This document shows, in pieces, positions 11,775 to 23,852 of a DNA stretch of 64,000 bases. The notes under the pieces were generated by a model that was given only the letters and a program-made list of their open reading frames with translations, had not been told where the DNA came from and did no database searches. Within the stretch, counting starts at the first letter, position 1. Each line of letters opens with the position of its first letter. A program made the position numbers and the translations under genes. Source of the stretch: Pogostemon cablin (Eukaryota; Streptophyta; Magnoliopsida; Lamiales; Lamiaceae); the NCBI GenBank assembly GCA_023678885.1, contig CM043012.1:17892036-17956035 (forward strand), read 5' to 3'.

Positions 11775-11974
11775 CTCCCTCCGTCCGTCCTAGGTGCCCG
11801 TTTGTTTTTTCTAAGTGGATTAATGAGTATTATTATTATATGCAAAGTGAATATTTATATTAGAGGGAAGTGGTGGTCATATTGAGTACTTCTTTACTAA
11901 ATATGGGAAATGAGTACCTTTGAACCGGACGCAAAAAATAATAAAATAGACACCTTAGAGGCGGAGGGAGGGAG
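11775..11974. mobile_element. Stowaway MITE
   Basis: CTCCCTCCGTCCGTCC at the left, GGCGGAGGGAGGGAG at the right, TA on both sides, 200 bp, non-coding. Confidence 0.85.
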
Positions 11975-12555
11975 TATTATTTTAGTTAACATTTTGTATC
12001 GTTGTACAATATACACTAAATCTGAAAAAAAAAACCGACAAATTTTTAGTTGAGAAAAAATAAAATTGAAACTTTTAAATCTTACATTGCTAAGTAGTAT
12101 AGCCCAAGAATTGAGTCACACTTAAAATTGGAATCTTTATAAAAGTTAATTAAATTAGTTAAGATAAAAAGAGAGTTTTTTAAGTTTTGTAGAAAAGTTA
12201 TTATGCATATTGATTGAGGGAGTAAAAAGAATGAATTATTAGATAGAATTGGATACACTTGAAATGCACGTAGTCGAATATTTGTTGTCTGATTTATTGA
12301 GCTTCATTGAGAATGACATTCCTCATCAAACAAAACATATCTAAAATAGCCCACATGGATCACGGATCCAATCCTAGGGTTTCACTTTAATATATTTTTA
12401 TTTTATTCCATTTAGGATAGGATATATTCTCGTTGAACTAAGATGGATAAACTCATTATTAAAGTAATTTTATATATACTCAATTAAAATATTTTATTAA
12501 TAATAAAAATAAGTTTGTAATTAATCATATTATATCGAATGCATCATTCAATATA

Positions 12556-12795
12556 CTACCTCCGGCCACTTACAAGGTACTCGTTTCACTATTCTTGTCG
12601 TCCGATTCTAAGGTATTAATTTCCTCTATTTAGTAAAAAAAGTACACAATATGACTCACCACTTCTCTCTAATACAACTACCCATTTTACCTATAATAAT
12701 AATACTCCTTAATCCACGTGCAAAAAATAAATAAAGACCTTAAAATTGTTCACGTGCAAACAGCAAACGGTTACCTTGTAAGTGAGCGGAGGGAG
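12556..12795. mobile_element. Stowaway MITE
   Basis: CTACCTCCGGCCACTTAC at the left mirrors GTAAGTGAGCGGAGGGAG at the right, flanked by TA; 240 bp. The end sequence differs from the common CTCCCTCCGTCCC form, marking a separate subfamily. Confidence 0.8.
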
Positions 12796-12999
12796 TATAT
12801 TTTATTAAAGCATAGTTGAACTTAGTTTAATTACTAATAATCATACCCTACATATATAACAATTATACTTTAACACGTATTAATTTTATTGATTCTTAAA
12901 ATCTAATTTATTACCAATTTTTTTAATTTTTTTAAAATTTTATTATTATTTTTTTCAATTCTAAATATTACAGTTATTCGAAACATCAACTAAGTACTA

Positions 13000-13178
13000 C
13001 TCCTTCCGTCCCACCCAAAGGTGTGCATTTGTCTTTTGTACGTAGATTAAGGAGTATTATTATTCTATATTTAGTGGATAATTGTATTAATAGTGAATGG
13101 TGAGCCACATGTAAAGTCTTTTTTACTAAAAGTAAAGAATTGAAACATTAATGAGAACATTTAGTGGGACGGAGGGAG
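13000..13178. mobile_element. Stowaway MITE
   Basis: CTCCTTCCGTCCCACC at the left and GTGGGACGGAGGGAG at the right, TA flanks, 179 bp. It lies about 0.9 kb upstream of the PXC3-like start codon. Confidence 0.85.
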
Positions 13179-13379
13179 TATAATATTGGAAATATAATTA
13201 TTTTCGCAATAAGACTAATTTACAAACATACACTTAAAATGTTGAGCAAAGACGGTCTACAATAAGAAGACTTTAAATTAAAAATTCAACTAAATTATGT
13301 ATTTTTGGATTATAATTAGATTAAGTGTGTATTAAAAAGATTCTTGATCAGCAATGACACAAATTATTCTTTGAAAACA

Positions 13380-14086
13380 GTGACATATAATGGTGGAAGA
13401 AGCTTGCAGCTGATTTACTCAGATTGGTCTCGTTAATTCACCACTCTTCATTTCTCGTGAAGCTTTCCAAGCACATGTAAATTCATATACTGCACTCTCT
13501 CTCTCTCTCTCTTCTCTCTTCTCTCCAAAGACACATCGAGTATGTTAATGTACACTCACTGGCAGAGAACAAAACACCTGACCCGTGGAAGTGGTTGCCC
13601 AAAACATTGTGCAATTCTTCTTTTGCTATCTGCATTTTCTTGAGTTCAAGAGAAAGCTACTATCTTTTTCTTTGTTTCTTTATTGCGTATTCTGTCATGC
13701 TATTTAATGGTTTTTATAACTTATGCTCTTTTCTGCCAAAAAGTTTGCTGCTTTTTTCAAATGCTTATACTTGGGAGATGATTTAAGGTCTTACTCCTCT
13801 TGGAGCTACTCTTTTTTTCCCCCAAAGTTGCTGCCTTTTCTATTCCTTCTTCGGGTATTTTTTGGCTGGGTTTGTGCCTTTTTGGTGTTTGATTCAATGC
13901 CTCTTTGAATCCCTTTATTTTCAAAAACATTGAGAGATGAGATGGGCCATTTGTAAAGGTGAAAACCTCATGTGGGTTTTTGTTTTGAGCCCAGATTCAC
14001 CACTATGTATTGATATTACTCCTGTTCTTCACTTCTTCTGAGTGTCTAAAAGGGAATCTCTATTCTCATCTTTTACAAGAACAAAA
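13380..14086 (+). promoter_or_regulatory. Upstream and leader region of the PXC3-like gene
   Basis: A (CT)n-rich tract at 13,494-13,526 is typical of plant 5' leaders. The following 560 bp are T-rich with short open frames (13,595-13,786 and 13,723-13,908) that show no domain and are probably leader or leader-intron sequence. No convincing TATA box was chosen. The exact transcription start cannot be read from sequence. Confidence 0.4.
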
Positions 14087-16853
14087 ATGCCATTTTTTAG
14101 TTTGGTGAGTTTTTTGCTATTTGGGTTTCTCTCAGAGTGTCAACTTGTGATTTCTGATGAGTTGCTCAATGATGAGGCCACATTATTAGCTATTGGACAA
14201 GAGCTTAAGTTATCTGGATGGAATGGAAAAAGTTCAGATTACTGCACTTGGCCTGGTGTTTCTTGCAGCAGTAACAGTTCATCTGTGGAGAAGCTTGATC
14301 TTTCTAATCATGGGCTTCAAGGTAATCTCACTCTAATTTCTGAGCTCAAATCACTTGTGTGGCTTGATCTTTCATACAACAAATTCCATGGCATCCTTCC
14401 ACCTGTTTTTGGTAATTTATCCAAGCTCCAGTTTCTTGATTTATCGTTTAATAGCTTTGGTGGATCGATTCCTCCAGATTTGAGTAGGCTTAGAAATCTT
14501 AGAGCATTGAATCTTTCCAATAATATGCTCATAGGAGTGATACCTAATGAGCTTGAGACCCTTGAGAGGTTGCAGGATTTGCAGCTGTATACAAATAGAT
14601 TGACCGGTTCCATCCCAAATTGGGTCGGTCATTTAACCGATTTAACCGTTTTAACGGCGTACGAAAACCAATTGAGTGGTGTCATCCCACAGGAGTTGGG
14701 CTTAGTTTCTGAGCTGCAATTGCTGAACCTTCATTCAAACCAATTGGAGAGTTCAATCCCTGATGCCATTTTTGCCATGGGAAAGCTGGAAACTTTGGTT
14801 CTAACTCGGAATAGATTGAGTGGTAATATACCTGAATCTATTGGGAAATGCAAAGGCCTTTCAAGTATTAGAATTGGTAATAACAATTTGATTGGAAGCA
14901 TTCCTAGAGAAATTGGCAACATTAGTAGCCTTACTTACTTTGAAGCAGATAACAACAATCTTTCAGGGGTGGTTGTGGCAGAGTTTTCGAAATGCTCGAA
15001 TCTTACTCTGCTTAACTTGGCTTCAAATGGATTCAGTGGGAAAATTCCTCAAGAGTTTGGCTTGCTCAGTAATCTGCAGGAGTTGATAGTTTCTGGGAAC
15101 AATATGTTTGGAGAGATACCGACTGCGATTCTCAGGGGCAAGAATTTGAACAAACTTGATTTGAGCTATAATAGATTCAATGGAACCATACCACAGGGCA
15201 TCTGTGATTCATCTAGACTGCAGTTCTTGCTGTTGGGGCAGAATTCGATTGGTGGAGAGATACCACATGAGATAGGAAACTGTGGGAAGTTGCTTGAGTT
15301 GCAATTAGGTAGTAATTATCTTACTGGAAGTATTCCTCCTGAGATTGGTCATATCAAGAACTTGCAGATTGCTTTGAACTTGAGCTCGAATCACCTACAC
15401 GGGCAGCTTCCTTCTGAACTAGGCCGACTCGATAAGCTGGTTTCTTTGGATATATCAAACAACCAGATCAGTGGAAGCATTCCATCAGCATTGAAGGGGA
15501 TGCTGAGTTTGATTGAGGTCAATTTTTCCAACAATCAATTCAGTGGCCCTATACCCTCCTTCACACCTTTCCAGAAGAGCTTGAATTCGAGCTTTAGTGG
15601 AAACAAAGAGCTTTGTGGTGAGCCTTTGAACATTTTGTGTGGAGGTTTCAATGATTCTGGTCCAAATTCTTACCACCATAGGGTCTCTTACAGGATCATA
15701 TTAGCTGTGATTGGTTCAGGTTTGGTTGTTTTTGCTTCAGCGACTTTGGTGGTGTTTCTGTTTATGATGAGGGAGAGACTCGAGAAAACTGTGAAACACG
15801 ATGGCAGCACAGACTGTGAGGCTAGCAACAAGACAGTGGTAGCGACTGGGACCGTGTTCGTTGAAAATATCCAGCAAGCTATAGATTTTGAAGCCGTTGC
15901 TAAAGCCACCCTCAAAGATTCGAGCAAAATCAGCACGGGTACATTCAGCACTGTCTACAGAGCAGACATGCCTTCAGGGATGGTTTTGTCCGTTCGGAAG
16001 CTGAAATCTATGGACAAAACCATAATCTATTACCGGAACAAGATGATCAGAGAGGTAGAGAAGTTGAGCAAACTCAGCCATGAGAATCTGGTTACTCCTC
16101 TTGGGTTTGTTGTGTTTGAAGATGCTCTCCTCTTGCTTCACCAGCATTTCCCCAACGGGACGCTGGCTCAGTTTCTCCACGACTCGGAGAATAAGCTAGA
16201 CGACAAGCTTGACTGGCCTTCAAGACTCTCTGTTGCAATTGGAGTGGCTCGAGGGCTGGCATTCCTCCACAATGTGGCCATCATTCACCTTGATATCTCA
16301 TCAGGAAATGTATTTCTGGATTCAAATTTGAATCCTCTGATTGGTGAAGTTGAAATATCTAAGCTCCTTGATCCATCCAGAGGAACAGCTAGCATAAGTG
16401 CTGTAGCTGGTTCCTTTGGATATATTCCTCCTGGTATTTATTTTCCCTCCAAATGTATATATATGTCATATTTTTTGAATGAAAATTCCATCTGATGCAT
16501 GATTATTTGATCTGATATTTCAAACAGAGTATGCATACACAATGCAAGTGACTGCACCTGGCAATGTTTACAGCTATGGCGTCATCCTGCTCGAGATCCT
16601 CACGACTCAACTCCCAGTAGACGAGGCTTTTGGCGAGGGTGTTGATCTGGTTAAGTGGGTCCACGCCGCGCCTGCCAGAGGTGAAACACCCGAGCAGATA
16701 CTTGATTCCAGGCTAAGCACCATTTCCTTTGCATGGAGAAAGCAAATGCTTGCAGCACTCAAAGTAGCACTGCTCTGCACAGATTCTACTCCCGCGAAAC
16801 GCCCCAAGATGAACAAGGTAGTCGAGATGCTGCACGAGATCACGCAAGATTGA
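14087..16853 (+). CDS. PXC3: LRR receptor-like pseudokinase, PXC3 type
   Basis: Plasma-membrane receptor related to Arabidopsis PXC3 (PXY/TDR-correlated), a family linked to vascular development. Two exons, 14,087-16,433 and 16,528-16,853, give 890 residues, the family's usual length. The ATG at 14,087 is chosen because a hydrophobic signal peptide follows directly (MPFFSLVSFLLFGFLSECQL). Next come an N-terminal LRR cap with YCTWPGVSC near residue 62, about 18 leucine-rich repeats to about residue 510, a membrane helix at about 534-557, and a kinase-like domain at about 605-885. The lysine of subdomain II is retained (SVRKLK), but HRD is HLD (near 733) and the DFG magnesium loop is replaced by GEVE (near 753). 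Catalysis is therefore unlikely; the Arabidopsis protein shows the same changes as I recall it. The splice restores GYIPPEYAYTMQ. Intron retention would add about 20 residues and a stop, truncating the kinase-like domain. Confidence 0.93.
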
Positions 16854-17597
16854 GAGACGCCCCGTTTTCGCATTACGCTATAGAGAACAGCATTGCTTGC
16901 AGTTCCTCTTTTTTGTGATCAAACTTGTCACCTCCACAGGTAGAAACTTTGGTTATGAAATACTGAGTCAAGGGAAATGGAACTCAACCCTGTTAAATGG
17001 AATATTAACTCCATTTGTGCATGAAAAGTAACTTCTTTGTGTTAGTGTGATTTACAATGCTAACAATTATGTCTGAATATGGGTCTACAAAATTTTAAGA
17101 CAACATATTAAACCCACTACTAAATGATCAAAGAGATTCTATAATACATAGCAGTACAGAAATTTACACACAGAACAATATAAAATAAAAAAGGGGAAGA
17201 TAAATATACATTCCTCATTATAATCAAACGTTACATGCTGTAGAAAGATGAAAATCAATTTGATATGTGAACACCCACATGGCTCTTCTAAACCTAGCCC
17301 TACAAAAACCTCTCATCAAACACCCCCTGGAGGAAAAGAACAATTAAACATGCAGGCCCCCTGCTGCCATTACTATGTTGGCTTTTTTTTTTCGTGCAAG
17401 AAACGGGCCGAAGAGAGGAGAAAGAACAAAAGAATTCGAGTCGAAGAGACGAGATACTCAGCCGACTAAGGTCCTGAAAAAAGTTTTCTTATTGCCAAAA
17501 GCCAATGCAGCTTTTACTGGCATATTTTAGCCTCTGTAACAATGGGTGACACCGAGTGATGGCCAGAAACGGAAACCACGAATTTTCTTCTGTCTGA
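16854..17597. other. Convergent 3' region between the PXC3-like and EFR3-like genes
   Basis: The two genes point at each other across about 740 bp. It should hold both 3' untranslated regions. A short open frame at 17,248-17,469 (+) has no recognisable content. Confidence 0.6.
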
Positions 17598-20500
17598 TCA
17601 GCATCCAGCTGCTTTTAAGAAGTTGTCATACGGACTTGAAGCGGGTAATCTTAAGGAGCTTTCATACTGCTGTATTTCTGCTGCACATGGGCCGGAAGAC
17701 CCCGTCCCTACTCTCATTGGAAGTCCAAGGACATTATGATCCGCAAACGGGTTTCCACCCTGCCATTTTCAGGTAAAAACGAGGCGAGAGATATTGTAAG
17801 ATTGTTCTGAGGTTTGACGCTGTACATAATATATATGGAGAAGGTGTACCTTGTGTAGACCACCATCATGCGACGTCGTTTGCTTGTTCTGTTCGGAGTT
17901 TGGTGAAGTTATTGCCAACAAACTCCCTTGTTTATGCTGCATGCTTACCAAGTTGGACATTTTCTGATTCTTTCCAATCAAACGTGTCTCACAGTGGTTT
18001 GCCATCTCTCTGTAAGAAGCATCAGGAGCAGTGCTCACAGACATTCTGGTTACATTATGTGCTGTCTCCAAAACCTGTAGAAATTCATGCATGGGACAAA
18101 TTTCACGACCTGATCCAAGTAAACAAATGATATGTATGATCTGATTTGTGAGACGAAACACTTACGGACTCTAGAAGTTGATCAACACTGAGGAGGTTGG
18201 GAAATTCAATGACCATCTGAGAATTATGTTTGCTGTGATTATGTTTGCTGTGTCCCATTGGATCTGGAACAGAATCGTCGTCCATTACGAAGATTGAGGC
18301 TGCCTGAAACATGGAAAAAGAACTCAACATTAGACCCCAGAAAGTTACAATGGTTTAGGTTCCACAAAAGAGCCGATTTTCACCTTCTCCAACGTTTTGT
18401 GGTCGTTTGAGTCCGATCTACTTCTTTCCTTCTGGCTATCAGTGTACCATGGGCCTTTAAGAGAACCCAATTCATCAGGCATAAACTCCTTGAGCAACTG
18501 TTCCCTCGTGTTCGACACTTCCGACTACACCATTTAGCATGGAACATAAAACAGTTAAACTATTAGACATGAATCAATGGCATGCATTCTTTCAACGCAA
18601 ATAATGAAATTCAAAACTGACCTCCGGTAACTTGTCCAAGTTAGTGATGATAGCAGAAACAAGAGCTTCCGTTGTCTGTTCCTCGCTCAATTTTATTTCC
18701 GACAAACATTTCTGAGCAGCAACATCATCGTCGTTAGATCCATACGCTATTTTTTTATGTGCTCCAATTTCAATAGTCTGCAACTTCGAATCTTCGATCA
18801 AACACAAAAATGGATCAACCTGAGACATGCATGCAAGAAGGATGTGTCAACGAGACGTATAATCTATGCAAGTTATTAATTTCTCTAAACTAATGAGAAA
18901 TCAGAAATTTACCACTTTAGAGGAGATGCAAGCTCTGACAAGTGCAGCTACAGGAAGGATGTTGTAAGCCTTCGAAGAAAAAATAATCATAGCATTGGAG
19001 AGTACGAAAAGGGACCTACTACGCGATGGTGACAGGGATCCTGGAAACGTTGCCATGCATTTTATGTAAATAATAATTGCATCATTGGTTTATTTGATTA
19101 CAAAAGATGCACAAATTGATTAACTTAGCTCTACCTCGCCCATCGAGAGAGATGGTCCTTAAGGTAAATGCCAGCTGAAAACTTCTAATAAGCACATCAA
19201 CGTAAGAGGTCTGATTCGAACAAAGGAAAAAAGACGGTAAATAACACTGTATCATCCAATTAGAAGGATAGTAAAAAGGGTTTGAATGATCAAAACGAAT
19301 AATACTCGTCGTAAATTACAAAAATTACCTTGGCCCGAGAAAAGAGCAACATCAAGCTGTAAGTGTGAGCTATAGCTACATAATCTTCAGGTGTGTTATC
19401 ATGATAAATAGATTGTAGCCATATAGATGAAAGCAGCAAATTTATTTGGTGGCTGCTGAGTCTAAGAGGAACAGCATCCTGAAATTGAAACCGAAAAAAC
19501 AGGATTTAAACACCATGGTAATAAATCTAAAATAAATGAGTCGATTAAGTGTAAGAAAAACCAAAGAGACTAACCACTTCTTTGTTTGCCTTGCTCACGG
19601 ATTCGACTTCTGGTGGAGGTGAACTTCTGAAGCTATATGCTCTGCTGTAACTCGACTTGATTCTGTGCAATACTCCACTTTTACCGTTCCTCTGTTCAAG
19701 TTCACCGGAAAATTTCTTATTGTTCAGTTCACAGGGGGTTTCCTTATTATTCCTCTGATTCTTCAGCTTCTCAAATAGTGCAGCTGATGAAGAAAACACG
19801 GAAACAGTTCTCGAGAGTGTTCTTGGGAAGAGAACATTCTTCTTTGAGTCAACTGCATCCGTTTGAGGGGCGATGGAGGATGGCACGAGGACGACCGAGA
19901 AGATCTGATGAGCTCCAATGCGTGTGTCGTGATCCGGATGGAGCATAGCTGGAAGCACCTGATGAAACAGAGACTCCGGGAAAGCCTACAGACCGAAAAA
20001 GTAACATTTGTCACTAAAAGGCTTACTCAGATGCATTGATATATTAGTTTTATAATAGAAAGCCATGCCTTGTTTTTGTATGATAAGTTTGGCATTGAAG
20101 CTATTATCTGAGCAGTGCGATAAACGGCAGAAATGGTGGTTTGAGCTACTAGAGTAACACTCGGTATGTTCTCTAACATAGTAGCCATCACATCAAGAAT
20201 CAAACCCGCATCTCCAACCTGTAAACAAATGGAACGGAACAAGTTTTACATCTCTTGGAATTAAACTGCAGATAGAAATGATAGTTGAAAAGAGGTAGAT
20301 CACCTTTAATGATAACTCCACGAGACATTCATCGACTTCTTTATGGAATTTCTTATTCCACTTGACAACTTCCTCCCCAAGATTTGCATCGTCAAGTGAA
20401 GAATGTATGCATTTACGCAAATGTCTCATGATATCGCTTACGGCACTGACTATGGCTACTGAAGGCTTGACCTTTGTGAGCCTAGCAAGGGCGGTGGCAA

Positions 20501-22570
20501 CCTGAACAATGTCAAGTTGCATGTCAGGTTGCTTAAGGACATTTTTATGATCAAGATGCTTCACTAAAATTGACAGCAAAAAATGTGTGTTCTCCCCTGC
20601 ACAAATCACCAGGAGAAAAGTGTCGGTCATCACAAGCCTAGTGATCGAACACTGATTGGACAAAACAAATGAATTGAACCTTACCAGAATTATCCATCAA
20701 CAGCTGCATGTCTTTCAGTACAGAAAAAGCAATGCCATCTTTGGCATTCCATAGATTTCCGTTGTCAAAGAACCGGAATAAAGCTTCCAAAACCCGGCGC
20801 ATAGTCGTAGCCTCTTTCCCAAGCTTGGCCATATTACGGAGGCAAACCCTGGACCAAAAGCTAGGATTTTTGGAGTCCTCTCTGCAAGTAAAATCAAGAT
20901 TTACCTTCAACTTGCAGTCACATTTAGTGCAAAAGAAAGTTAAAATCGAGCCAATGTATTACTCTGCCAGAGTGAGTTTTCCTTTATCGTTTACTATAGT
21001 TTCCCATGAGGGAACTTCCATTACAGCATCTGATGATAGAGAGACATGGCCCTCGGTTTTATGAACTTCCTGCACCCAGTGGTTTTGGTTGCCCTCGGAA
21101 TCCTTATTTGGACTTCTGTAATTTTCTAAGACAACTGAAACAATCTGAGAAATTGGAAGAATAAGATGGTAAGGAAACTGAAAAACATAAAGCATGAAGA
21201 CCAACAGTTTAAAATCTATGAACAGAATTTCATGCAGAGCTAAACAACTCTTGAAATATACACTTGAATACTATATTGATGCAATATATATGCTTACTTA
21301 CAGAGGAACATTAAAGAAGCAAGAAGATGATGTTTAAAAACTAAACACTGACACTACATGGATAATATCAAAATATGCAAAATGGCATCTTTAGGAGCAT
21401 AACAAAAGGAATAGAATTTTACATAGCTTAAAAAAGAATACTCACATTGTCAAATTCAGCTGAAATGTGGGAATTCTCACCCATTAACCAAACCTGTATG
21501 ACAGAAAGCACACACAAAGAACAAATAATATAAATATCCAGATGCACATGTACGATAAAAATATGAAGACCATACCATAGAAGATAGAGCTTGCAACCCA
21601 GCTGCCCTCAAAAGTTGCACCCTCTCGTCCTCTCCGACTTCTTGGGCCATTTGGCAGAGTTTTGGTATAAATCCATCAAGGGTAAACATGTAAATTCCGT
21701 CATTCTGGAGAGCACAGAAGAGCTAAATCAGAAAAATATCCACAAGGGACACAAATACAAGGAACTTAAACTAGAACCTATGAAGCTATCCCAAAAAACA
21801 AAACCTGATGAATCACAAAATCAAATAGCGAATGGCATCCCATAATTAACATCTCGTCTTGGTTTGTTTGATCCAGCAGGGTTTGCATGATAGTAATTAC
21901 ACTATTCGCGAACAAAGGCCTGGTTTGAACAAATACTAATAAGAATCGAATAAAACAATAAAATTTATCAAAAGAGAACCGATTAAGGTAACAAAAGAGG
22001 TGGTGAAGTTACATTTGGTCCTTGCAAGATGATATCAATTTCCTGTAAACGCATGTAACAGTTTTCACAGCATGATAATTTTCATTCCTTAATTCCTTGT
22101 AGCATCTTTGCTCAAGAGAGCTTGCAATCTGTAATGGTTTTACAACATATCAATGAAGCAGAAATGGTCATGGAATACAACTGTAATAAAATAACATCAT
22201 AAATGCATGACGACGAGACATTATACGATCATAGTGGCTTATGAAATAGTACCTTGGGAATTCGTAAGGGATTTTTTGAAGCGTATTCACAAAGCTTCCC
22301 GATCATCCTGTCATTAGGTGCTTCTTCCTGTAAACCAACAGGAAGCCATTAAATGAGGCTACATATATATGTTGACAGAAAATCCTTAAATAACAAAAAT
22401 GTAGAATGATTCTTGAAACTAACCTGGGTTCGGGGGAAAATGTCCGAAATCAACTTCTTGTACCTCTTCACAGGCTGTCTAGACCTTGCACGCATTGCAG
22501 GACAAAAGAAGCACAGGTTGCCACATGCTGGCAAGATTTGCCTTGAGATCACACCCGAAACAGCACTCAT
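17598..22570 (-). CDS. EFR3-like ARM-repeat protein (PI4-kinase complex scaffold)
   Basis: Plant EFR3 homologues (EFOP proteins) anchor the PI4K-alpha1 complex to the plasma membrane. I assembled 19 coding exons with consistent phase: 22,424-22,570; 22,253-22,327; 22,013-22,128; 21,805-21,919; 21,576-21,704; 21,446-21,493; 20,963-21,144; 20,685-20,881; 20,304-20,596; 20,069-20,218; 19,575-19,985; 19,329-19,478; 19,135-19,210; 18,913-19,040; 18,622-18,819; 18,384-18,524; 18,166-18,303; 17,850-18,074; 17,598-17,759. The sum is 3,081 nt, 1,026 residues, close to Arabidopsis At2g41830. The N-terminus has the cysteine cluster CGNLCFFCP (residues 16-24), a likely S-acylation anchor, then the basic RARSRQPVKRYKKLISDIFP. 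The C-terminus ends SSPYDNFLKAAGC. Intron 10 seems to use a GC donor. Start chosen at the ATG just before the conserved N-terminus; an acceptor in the leader lies 31 bp upstream. Confidence 0.92.
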
Positions 22571-23290
22571 TTTTTTATTTACTTTTATATCCTATTATCT
22601 GCAAATCAACCCTTCAAATTTTAAAGCTTCTTTCCCTTCTTTATCTCAAGAAAGCTGGAGATTATTAACATCTATTGGGAGAAGAAGGGAAAGGAAAGCT
22701 GGTACGATCAAGCGAGCACTTCTGGAATGCCTGTACCAGCCTACATATAAAATTCAAATACATGAATCAACATTAACTAATCAAGCCATTTGAAAATAAA
22801 TAAATGGAATTCAGAAATTCAAGAAAATGATGCACTCTTTCAGGGCTTCAAGGCCAACAATCGATCAATAGTTAATTCATTATTTTCATGGCTCCAAGAA
22901 ATTCAAGATCAATCAAGAATTTAACATCTTGGGGGCTTATTCAAGGCCAAGAATCTTAGGCCTTAACCATGACAATGCTTCAGACAAAATGCACATGATT
23001 AAATTGTCCAAGAAATACGAAATTCTCTCAACGCTTCCATAATAATCTTGATAATATAGGGAAATAATGAGTATCATATAGAATCCCTGATGTTTAATTT
23101 CCTTAAGAAGAAATCAATTAGAAGGAAAAGGGTGTGGGAATTTACCTTCAGACGAATGCCTGTAAGGGGCAGACCAGAAGTGTGGTAATTCATTAAAGCT
23201 TTCCAACAATGTACCGCTTCTCTAGCTCTTCCGAAAATTATGACTCTCTCTCTCCTCCCTTTCTCTCTCTTCAACAACACCACCGATTCC
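22571..23290 (-). other. Probable 5' leader of the EFR3-like gene with a leader intron
   Basis: On the minus strand a TTTGCAG acceptor ends at about 22,602, and a donor context TGAAG/GTAAAT lies at about 23,146. This suggests an intron of about 540 bp in the 5' untranslated region. The proposed first exon (about 23,147-23,290) is rich in GA on the minus strand (CT on plus), as is common in plant leaders. No cDNA evidence is available. Confidence 0.5.
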
Positions 23291-23647
23291 ATTCTTTATT
23301 TTTCTTTTCTTCACGCGGATTGGATTTACAATTCTTTCTTGAATACAGTATGATCGATTTTAATACCGTTACAAAGATTTTTAAAAAGTACCATTAATTA
23401 TTGAGAATATGTCAATTTTCAACACTTGTAGTTGCTACAAAAGACGGCCGGTTTGACTCGGTTGGGTGTCATGATAACTGCTGAGATTGAGGGGTCAAAA
23501 TGTAATTAATGGGAAGTTTTTAGAAATTGATTAATTGTTGTAAAAAATACTTCATTAAAAATCATTGTATTCCGACAACTTAGCTGTAAATTTTTTGTAC
23601 TCAAATTATATAAAAAAAAAAACAAAATGTTCCAAAATCCTTATTTT
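23291..23647. other. Upstream region of the EFR3-like gene
   Basis: This is the putative promoter interval of the minus-strand gene. I see no clear TATA box or recognised motif that I can defend. Confidence 0.35.
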
Positions 23648-23852
23648 TATGGGCTGTTTGGAACGAATTCCTCAATTGGAATGACAATGGGTATATCACT
23701 AAGGAGTCAATGACAATGAGAATGATGGGTGGGAAATAGTTAATTAATGAGAATGATTGAGAAATTTTGATTCCCCACTACTCCAAAAAGCATCAGGAAT
23801 CAATATAGATCTATACATTATCCTCTCCTAATACCCCTAACCAAGCACCCTC
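23648..23852. mobile_element. MITE-like repeat with GGGCTGTTTGGA end
   Basis: The left end GGGCTGTTTGGAACGAATTCC is matched in reverse by CTAACCAAGCACCCTC at the right, an imperfect inverted repeat. The interior is rich in GGAATGA and ACAATGAGAATGA words, like the pair at 30.8-32.4 kb. No coding capacity; the superfamily is uncertain. Confidence 0.45.
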
